From Anagrus nilaparvatae (lineage: Eukaryota; Arthropoda; Insecta; Hymenoptera; Mymaridae): DNA of 64,000 nucleotides. The translations under genes were made by a program, and so were the position numbers. The stretch lies in contig JAKSXM010000206.1 of assembly GCA_022575985.1 (NCBI GenBank), positions 1,612,001-1,676,000 on the forward strand. The letters are read 5' to 3'. Each line of letters starts with the position of its first letter. Position 1 is the first letter of the stretch. Shown here piece by piece: positions 56,573-64,000 of this stretch. The notes beneath the pieces were generated by a model, which made no database searches, had not been told where the DNA came from, and worked only from the letters and a program-made list of their open reading frames with translations.

Positions 56573-57287
56573 TTTTTATTAATGCATATAAAATTTTTAT
56601 CATAACATAAGACCATGAAGATGATCCATACTATTTCGCAAATTAAAATTAAAAAAAAAAAAAATTATAAACAAAATTAAAGAAAAAGATAGAAGTTTTA
56701 AAACTTAAAACAAGAATACAATTATTTTATCAAAAGAAATTTTCAAAGCATAAATAAAAGTTCAAAAATGAATAAAATCTTTTTAAATAAAATGTATCCG
56801 ATATTTCTTGTATTAAAACGTCTTTTATACTTTTATTACTTTTTTTTTTATTAGAAACATTTATATTCGATTGTCTAGAAAAGAAAAGTTGTAACATTTT
56901 GAGGTCTATTTCTTATTGTCCAATAAATGCAGATAGATAAGTTTTAAATATGCAAAAAGAAGAATTTCATTTCTTTATACGTTTTTATTTTACATGCATA
57001 TACGTTTAAAAGTAAACTAGATCAAGTATATATTTGGCAAAATTTTACAATGATTTTTATTAGATAATCTCTTTAAGTTTTTTTGCTGTAAATTTTACTA
57101 AATTGATATTAATACCTGATTTACAAATACGTTTTTTATTTTGGTGGAAAATTTTTTCCTTTTTATCACAAAGTCTGAAAGAGCAAGAGGCGAGTCATTT
57201 TAAGCATATTGACTAATCACTAGCACCTATTTTTCTCGGTTTTTCTTGCCACTGGCGCAAAAAAGTTTTATATGACCATTATCCATA
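56573..57287. other. AT-rich DNA
   Basis: Nothing recognised. Confidence 0.5.
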
Positions 57288-57370
57288 AATAAAGAATGAA
57301 CCAAATTGCAGTTCACTTTACCAGGCTTCGCCTCACAATTTGCTTGAGATTTGGTCCATTTTTTACTCTT
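57288..57370 (+). repeat. Hairpin repeat family copy
   Basis: AATAAAGAATGAACCAAATT faces AGATTTGGTCCATTTTTTAC across a ~40-base loop, matching 29575-29660. The ORF starting at 57296 is the repeat read through. Confidence 0.5.
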
Positions 57371-58611
57371 CTGAACACGATCCGTAAATATAGTATTTAT
57401 TTTGACTTCCTGGAAGATCTACCCTCCTTACGTGTTATACAATTAAGCAACTCCAAAAACCTCAACTACAATCCCTATTTTTTCTAAGTTACTTCCCTGT
57501 CGTTCAGAGCCAGTGCGTTGAATAGGGCGGCCATTTATTGTTAAGAAGCGTTAATGGCAATCCGGGTCCAAATTCAAAATTTTAAAGAATAGATACGTTT
57601 TCACCAAACCCATTATAATATATACCAGAATTTTTTTATTTTATAATAATATGTTAAAGAAATCTATAAGTTCAAGTAAGTTCTTTTAAAAGTTAAAGTA
57701 AGTAATTTTGAGAAGAGAATTTCACTAAGAGATGCATTCCAATGAAAAATTTTATTACTTTTTGAGGTCATTTTTCGTAGAAAGCTTACTATTTCATAGT
57801 TTTGCATTAAAACGAACAACTACAAATTCAGAAAAATTCTATTATGGGCTTTGTAATTTCTTAAAATAATAATATTTTGCTAATTGAATATAATTTTTAT
57901 TTACATATTATAAGAATTCTACTTACAACTTTCTGACCTTTAATTTATTTATTTTTTAATGATATTTTGAATTCTTAATTCATCGAACCTTGGATTTTCT
58001 GAATTTTTTTCTGAATTTGAAAAATTAGCACCAATTACCATCAATGCTTATGAACATTGAATTTTCGCCTTGAATAGCACTCGTAAAACGGTTGAGTGTA
58101 GATTGTACCTAATTTATGGATGTGTTATACTCGCAGAATAAAAATTTCCAAAACCCATTGAAAAATATACTATTAAGTACAAAGGTCTCTCAAAATTGAA
58201 ATTTAGTCATTATTTCCCGCTAATAAATAAATATTTATAATACATAGACATAAAATGTCCACAAAAGACATCGAACTAATAAAATTAAAATCTTTATTTA
58301 AAATCTTTATTAAAGTCTTTATTAAAATTAAAATAATTTTACACTATATATAATTAAAAATTTAAAAATTAAACTATAAAATGTACAATATAAATTAAAA
58401 TAATACGTTAAATAATAGAAATCTTTGAATGACTATAATTAAATAAAATGATTGAAAGCATTTAATTAAAAACAAAAAAAAATACACTATTCATTAAATA
58501 ATGACCTAATTTATATTAGAATTTAAACAATAAATACAATACAATAAATACAAATAATATATGAATATTAATGTTATATTGAATTAAGTATTATATATAT
58601 ATATATATATA
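57371..58611. other. AT-rich DNA ending in an AT microsatellite
   Basis: No gene. The tract 58592-58611 is (AT)n, the insertion site of the next element. Confidence 0.5.
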
Positions 58612-59421
58612 TGTTACGGGTAACGTCCGATCACTGGATAGACCTAGGTCTATCCAAGCGGAGTTGGATAATTATACATAATTTTTTTTATATTCAAATA
58701 ATTTTTTGATTTAGTGAATTTACAAAATACAAAATTAAATATAAAAAAAATACAAAATACTAAATTTTAGTTATTACATATAAATTTATTTTTATTTATT
58801 TATACAAGACAAACTACTAAGACATTTTGATGCATTTTGAGTTGCATTTGAGTCTATTTGATTTGCACTTGCATGTATTAGTTTTGCAACCTTGTATGCA
58901 TTTACATCTTTGAAAGACTTTGCAATTTGGAAACTTAGAATTTGATCTTTTGAGCATTTTTGAAGCTTGATTTTCTAAATTACGCTTCGCAATTTCCCTG
59001 TTATCACTTATTATACTTAACTTTTTTGAACAAATGTCACATGAAATGTTGTTAACAAAAGTTTTTACAAATAATTTCAGTTGTCACGTTCATAGGCACG
59101 TTAATGGAGAGTTTGAAGTTCATTTTGCTAAAATTTTTTCAAAATAAAGTTGCTCACTTTGTAATTGTACAGGTTGAAGTTTTTGTGCATGAAAAATTTC
59201 TGGTAAAATATTTTTTTAAATTTCCTGTTCATATTGAGTTTCTGTATTCTCACATATTTTTTGATTATCAATTAGGCATGGATTTTGCTCATTTTAACAA
59301 TAATTTTTGTATTCTTGTTCCCATTTTTTACTAAACTGACTTTATCCAACTCCGCTTGGATAGTCCTAGGTTTATCCGGATAGTCCTAGGTCTATCCAGT
59401 GATCGGACTCTACCCGTAACA
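58612..59421 (-). mobile_element. Ginger-like DNA transposon, internally deleted
   Basis: Inverted ends TGTTACGGGTA and TACCCGTAACA continue through GTCCGATCACTGGATAGACC and AGCGGAGTTGGATAA for about 60 bases. Flanking TATA on both sides could be a 4-base duplication but lies in an AT microsatellite. Termini of the TGT...ACA type and the encoded cysteine-rich tail fit Ginger elements, whose transposase is related to LTR-retroelement integrase. Confidence 0.55.
58817..59300 (-). pseudogene. C-terminal remnant of a KRBA2-like/Ginger transposase
   Basis: The minus frame reads CENTETQYEQEI, a stop, then HAQKLQPVQLQSEQL, further stops, then CDICSKKL, NLENQASKMLKRSNSKFP and a cysteine-rich tail CKCIQGCKTNTCKCK...CNSKC ending with a stop at 58817. 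The NLE.QA.KM...S..KFP box and the C.C..GC.T..C.C....C.S.C tail occur in that order at the end of KRBA2-like transposable-element proteins. Here the two are almost fused, so the segment normally between them is deleted. The integrase core is absent. Confidence 0.6.
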
Positions 59422-59870
59422 TATATATACATATATAATATAAATATAATAATAGTTGAAGAGAGAAAGAGTTACGTACATACAATATATTATTTAAATA
59501 GATTTTATTGAAGAGTAGTACGTATATACTCATTTAATGATATGCATGAAATATGCTTTATAGTGTACTTTAGGGAATTTAAAAGAGTCGTTGATGTCAA
59601 TAAATTGAATAGATTTATAATAAATATATAAATTTAAAGAATTATTATTATTATTAATATTATTATTATTATTATTATTATTTCTTTTTTATAAAATAAT
59701 TATGATACTTTAATAATGTATATTATAGATATTAATGTGTCAGGATTGTCAAGCTTAAAATATTATAAATTTGACATTTTGAAATTAAAATCAATAGAGA
59801 TTAAAAAAATATATCTTAATTTTTTTTTTTTTTTATTTATTTATTAATTCTAGATACGACGTCAACGACG
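59422..59870. other. AT-rich DNA with ATT microsatellite
   Basis: An imperfect (ATT)n tract runs 59641-59685. Nothing else is seen. Confidence 0.55.
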
Positions 59871-60446
59871 GGTAGAGCGAAGCTGATTTTGTTATAAAAA
59901 AGTTTCAGTAATTTTTTAATTTTAGGGTTTTGAAAGATTTGATTGGATTGAGTTTAATATTAATATGTAAATAAGACGTAAGAATATGTTAAAAATAGTT
60001 AGAACACTAAGATTGACCGAAAAAAATACTAAAAATCCACCCCTTTTTTTATAACCTTGTTATTTGTTTGCTAAACAGATCTTAACCAAAAATTTTTTTT
60101 CGGACACGGAGAAAAATAACTGTTAAAAATAACAAAAATTGCTGGTTATGTTTACATTATAAAGTTTTGTTATTTTCTGTTCAAATATTTTGTAAATATA
60201 ACCATGTTTTTTGTTAGATTTACAATATTCTAACTTCATATTTGTAAAATTTACAAATTTTTTTTGTAATTAAAACTAACCCCGTTTTACTAAAATTAAC
60301 CTTGTAAAATATACAAAATATTTTTCTCCGTGGAATCTTTGTTATTACCTGCTTTTTCCAGAATTCGAAAAAAAAAATTTTTTGTAAAACTCTAATACCC
60401 ATCAATCCACTTGATTACTCAATTAATTATAGAGCGAAGCTCTACC
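59871..60446. repeat. Segment bounded by AGAGCGAAGCT motifs
   Basis: GGTAGAGCGAAGCT (59871) and TATAGAGCGAAGCTCTACC (60428-60446) lie at its edges in the same orientation, with a MITE inside. The relation to the palindrome at 5498 suggests a repeat family with hairpin termini. Confidence 0.35.
60105..60332. mobile_element. MITE with CACGGAGAAAAATA ends
   Basis: A perfect 14-base terminal inverted repeat (CACGGAGAAAAATA / TATTTTTCTCCGTG) bounds 228 AT-rich bases; GA flanks both sides. The ORF at 60220-60405 overlaps it and is not a gene. Confidence 0.75.
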
Positions 60447-61374
60447 TTATAGGATGCAAAAATTTACAGCAATAATGCGATCAGATTGCTTTCGTTTTTT
60501 AAACGAATTTTTTTTACCTTGTTGATGAACTGATTAGTTTTTGGACCCTATCCAGTGTTTCTAAAGGCATGTTTATTCTCGTACTTTTACTTCACACAGG
60601 TGAAAAATCTTGTAAATGTTAGCCGCGTAATAAATTTTATAGCTTTTAACAAGCGAAACATGTTCATATAGACTTATAGAGGATTGCTCGAAAAAATCCC
60701 GCTCAGAAAGGCAAGAGGTATTGCCAGAAGCAGTTATAATTTAATAATATATAGTTATATATATATAGGTAGGTAGGTATAGTGTAAGATAAAAGACTTC
60801 GCTTTATCGCTGAAGTTAACTTTGATCTCTTTGTTGATTGATAACGATCTTTTTACAAAGTTTTCTCTTTTGATATTTGATATTTGATAAAGTTTACTCT
60901 TTAGTGTATACAAGTTAATGATTTGTGTAGTGATACGTGTCAAAGCGTGTTAAACTAAAGTCTAAGGATTTTTCCTCTCCTTTGACTGGATCACCTTTTA
61001 ACGTGGCATCCTAACCATTCGCAAGCAATATAAACACAATGCAATAATTTCTAGGCTTAGAATATTTTTGATTTAGGGACTTAAAATAATCCGGGTTTAG
61101 TGACTCAGAATATTTTTGATTTAGGTATTAATTTTTAATTTGTATTTTTAATAATTAATAAAATTACAGATGATTAATACTTTGCGTGCGCGATATATGT
61201 ATTATTATAATTAGCAACCACAAACGCAGTTGCAACGTATTGCGCAGAGACGAAAATCCTGCAGTGGTTGTGTTTGCGGTTACGACTTACTTTTAGGAAG
61301 TTTAGAGAACTAGCCTAAATAAACATGAATATCACACTTGAGCAGTAACATAAACGAGGCCTTAGCTCGTCTCC
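60447..61374. other. Unassigned DNA with a minisatellite remnant
   Basis: 61045-61130 repeats the GACTTAGAATATTTTTGATTTAGG-type unit found at 13.9 kb, split by small changes. 61214-61295 is a short hairpin around GCAACCACAAACGC / TTTGCGGTTAC. Confidence 0.45.
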
Positions 61375-62640
61375 AGCTTGTCCCGCATGACATAGCTGGA
61401 CCTGTTACGAGGTACCGAGGCAAACTCGTTAAACGGAGTTGAGATCGAGATTCAAATTTCCAAAACCTCGTTCTCGCCTCGCCTTGCCTCGTCTCGTTTT
61501 GCCTCGTAAATTTTTTTAAAAAAATTGGCGCTATCACAGTATACAACGCAACTAGCAATAATACATTTTTTTATAACCTTAATGATTTACTTCATTCAGA
61601 AGATGTATTAAATTTTAATAAAACTTTAGATCATTATAGATGTCTGACTCACATATTAAATTTAGGAGTGCAAGTTACTTTGAAGTTTTTGTGGTTTAGG
61701 GCTGAAGAAGAAAGTAGTAAAAGTGATTCTGAAACCGAATTAGAATCTAATGTTTTAGAAGATGTAAATGAGGTAACTGATTTAATAACAAAGGTGAGAA
61801 ATATTTGCCGATAAATTAGAAACTCCAGTTTATTAATAGGAGAATTAAGAGATTTTTGTCAACCTTTCAAAATCTATTTTGTCAAACCAATATTAGATTG
61901 CCGAATACGGTGGAATAGTAGTTTAAATATGCTAACTGTTTTTCGAGATTTGAAATTATCCATAAAATCTTTACGTGAAAATAATTCAGAAATGCGTAAC
62001 TACAGAATATCAGATATTGAAAAGGAGGCAATCGATATCATAATTTCTTATTTATAAATTTTTATGCAAGTTTCAGATTTATTGTCAGAAAATATCCAAC
62101 TCTTCCAGTAGCAGTTTTCGCTTTTAATGTATTACTTGATAAGGTTGAGGAAATTGTTTTTGATTTGGATGAGAAAATTAATAGAAATCGCTTAGATGAA
62201 ATTTTGATCGATGCATTTCAAGAAGGTAGGGATAAGATTTTGAAACATTACCGACTGGGCAACTGGTTCTATAGTTCTTGGATCTTAGACACAAGGTCAA
62301 AAAGTTTTCAAAAACGGAATGGGGGAAAAGCTACAAAATTATAGCAAGAAATTTTTTAAACAAATATATAAAATTTATTATAATAACCTAAAAACTAATC
62401 GAATGAAAAAGAAATAAAAGAAAAGAACTTTTTTTTTTTTCTAGAATTTATTAGGCGCAGGCATGGCCAATGCGCATTTAGTAACCACCTCGTTTATAAA
62501 CGAGGAATTCTCGGCCGAGAACGACGCGAGGCGAGAACGAGGCGAATGTTTTTTCACCTCGCCCGAGGTCAAAGCAAGGCGAGATACAACTTCGCCTCGT
62601 TCTCGTAAAAGGTTTAGACATAGCTGATCCGGTACCGACA
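61375..62640 (+). mobile_element. hAT-like transposon remnant with CGAGG-rich flanks
   Basis: A transposase relic (61590-62343) lies between two unusual regions rich in CCTCG/CGAGG: 61430-61507 (CCTCGTTCTCGCCTCGCCTT) and 62500-62607 (CGAGGCGAGAACGAGGCG). The two are in mostly inverted orientation, as subterminal transposase-binding repeats would be. GACATAGCTG occurs outside both. I could not fix the termini or an 8-base duplication. Confidence 0.5.
61590..62343 (+). pseudogene. hAT transposase relic
   Basis: One frame carries LDHYRCLTHILNLGVQ (the RC.AH.LNL box), an acidic stretch SSKSDSETELESNVLEDVNE, KVRNICR, RNSSLLIGELRDFCQ, VKPILDCRIRWNSSLNMLTV (the D.RTRWNS box) and SDIEKEAIDIIISYL. 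A frameshift near 62085 leads to YPTLPVAVFAFNVLLDKVEE, RDKILKHYRLGNWF and WILDTRSK (equivalent of ILDPR.K). Stops lie at 61812 and 62054. The N-terminal BED finger, first catalytic segment and C-terminal dimerisation domain are missing. hAT enzymes cut and paste their element. Confidence 0.75.
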
Positions 62641-62997
62641 GTAGTAACATGGCTCACCAATCTGGATCTCAGCTGACCTCATGTATCAAATTCTGATCAG
62701 GTTCCTACGTATACTAGTGAGCTATATCGGTAGTTCTTAGCTATTTTTACCCAAGTCTGAGGTCGATGTCTTGGATTTAAAAAATACTAATTGCACTGTG
62801 TTTGGTATGTAAAAATATGGTTACTGGCCAATTTTTAAGGCTCTAGGTGGCTTGGTTGCGATTTGGCAGCTGTTTTTCCAATTTTGATTTTTTTCGAATT
62901 CTCAGCCACCCGTTTGCTTTTTATTTTCTGGACGCCCTAAATAAGCCTAAAAAATATTTTCCATATAAAGGTGGGTAGTAAAAATTCCCACCCAATC
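62641..62997. other. Unassigned DNA
   Basis: Composition is more balanced than average but all frames are closed; there is no feature I can name. Confidence 0.4.
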
Positions 62998-64000
62998 CGA
63001 ATCTGACCATGTTTTTTCGGGAAAACCTCAGGAAAAGCCGGAAAATCGGAAAAACTAAAGGAAACTGGAAAATACAAATTTCTCAAAAAGCGTCACTTTT
63101 TTTTTTTTTAAATTTTTTTTACATGTGTTTTCTCATACTTTTCATGCTGGTAATCTCCTTTTTTGACACATTTGCCTTTTAAGTACTTAAAAATCAATTT
63201 TAGGCTCAAAAAAATGATTTTAAAAATATTTCATTTTCTGAATTTTTAACCAAAAACTCACCAAAAACTCACAAAAAACTCACTTAAAACTCACAAAAAA
63301 AAAAAATTTTACTATGTTATTTTTTATTTCAAAATTTTTTCTAATTATTTCAAGAGTTTTTCGTGAGTTTCTCATGAGTTTTTCGTGAGTTTTTCGTGAG
63401 TTTCTCGTGAGTTTTTCGTGAGTTTGGCTTACACTGTCAGGTTGCTTTGATTGAAATTATATTTTCTTACATTGAAAGCAAAATCCACTTGCCGCAAGTA
63501 GAAATATTCCAGTTATTAAGATTTTGTTTGTGGCTATCATTAAAAAAAATAAACAGAATAAAAAAATAGCAAAATTTAATTATGTTTAATTATGTTTGAT
63601 TTTAGCAGGTTACTTTGTTTCTCTTTTTTTTACAGCGTCACAAAAGCCTCTAAAATTTTACCAAAGAAGGTTTTCAATGTAAAATTTCCCGAGGAATCCG
63701 AAAATCAAGTCAGATTTTTCATTTTCTATCAGGAAAAGCGAGAAAATTGGAAAATTCAGAAAATGAACAATTTTTAAAATCATTTTTTTGAGCCTAAAAT
63801 TGATTTTTAAGTACTTAAAAGGCAAATGGGACAAAAAAGGAGGTTACCAGCATGAAAAGTATGGGAAAACACATGTAAAAAAAATTTAAAAAAAAAAAAA
63901 AGTGACGCTTTTTGAGAAATTTGTATTTTCAAGTTTCCTTTAGTTTTTCCGATTTTCCGGCTTTTCCTGAGGTTTTCCCGAAAAAATATGGTCAGATTCG
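62998..64000. mobile_element. Foldback element with long near-perfect arms
   Basis: Bases 62998-63240 are mirrored as the reverse complement in 63770-64000 (CGAATCTGACCAT / ATGGTCAGATTCG, GGAAAAGCCGGAAAATCGGA / TCCGATTTTCCGGCTTTTCC, TTTTAAGTACTTAAAAATCA). The central part has GTGAGTTTTTC 12-base repeats (63352-63425) and the inverted AACTCACAAAA repeats at 63255-63300. The window ends exactly in the right arm. Long arms with simple subrepeats are typical of foldback transposons. The ORF 63592-63777 in the spacer is unassigned. Confidence 0.7.

Overview
The window is very AT-rich eukaryotic DNA, full of A/T homopolymers and microsatellites, with no convincing intact host gene. The transposable-element types fit an insect nuclear genome: R1-clade and Jockey-like non-LTR elements, an insect-type Ty3/Gypsy element, Helitrons ending in CTAG, and hAT, pogo and Ginger-like relics. 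An AT-rich insect, possibly a parasitoid hymenopteran, is my best guess. The species assignment is inference. There are no operons, ribosome binding sites, CRISPR arrays or other bacterial features.

Layout. 1-16 kb is mostly unannotatable AT-rich DNA. It holds two copies (3980-4718, 7158-7935) of a structured repeat built from ~155-bp monomers, a few SINE-like and MITE-like pieces, a dispersed minisatellite, and one short stretch (6663-6751) that looks like a coding exon between splice signals. 16.6-22.5 kb holds a long-armed foldback element, a composite Helitron ending at 18753, a truncated 3' UTR of an R1-like LINE, and a gutted LTR element with matching 373-bp repeats at 19475 and 21430. 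22.5-28 kb holds a broken BTB/POZ gene copy (with what looks like an intact intron), a short LTR followed by a tRNA-Lys-type primer binding site, and a 5'-truncated, frameshifted R1-clade LINE on the minus strand. 28-45 kb is a TE graveyard: another copy of the ~155-bp-monomer repeat interrupted by a clean MITE insertion, tRNA-derived SINEs, four decayed reverse-transcriptase fragments, a pogo/Tigger-like transposase relic with one terminal repeat, and two head-to-tail Helitrons (ends at 41937 and 42818). 44.6-50 kb is a 5'-truncated minus-strand Ty3/Gypsy element: 3' LTR, polypurine tract, an intact zinc-knuckle ORF placed after pol, and a pol region with lost catalytic residues, stops and frameshifts. 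50-57 kb holds two more copies of the ~155-bp-monomer repeat; the copy at 54158-56572 contains four tandem ~470-bp units. 58-62.6 kb holds a Ginger-like relic with cysteine-rich C-terminus, a MITE with CACGGAGAAAAATA ends and an hAT transposase relic flanked by CGAGG-rich repeats. From 62998 to the window edge is a long inverted repeat with 12-bp subrepeats.

These pieces do not form a pathway. The window records nested insertions and decay. The most notable points are the ~155-bp monomer / ~470-bp higher-order organisation of the Helentron-like repeat, the post-pol zinc-knuckle ORF, the BTB relic with an intron, and the candidate exon at 6663-6751.
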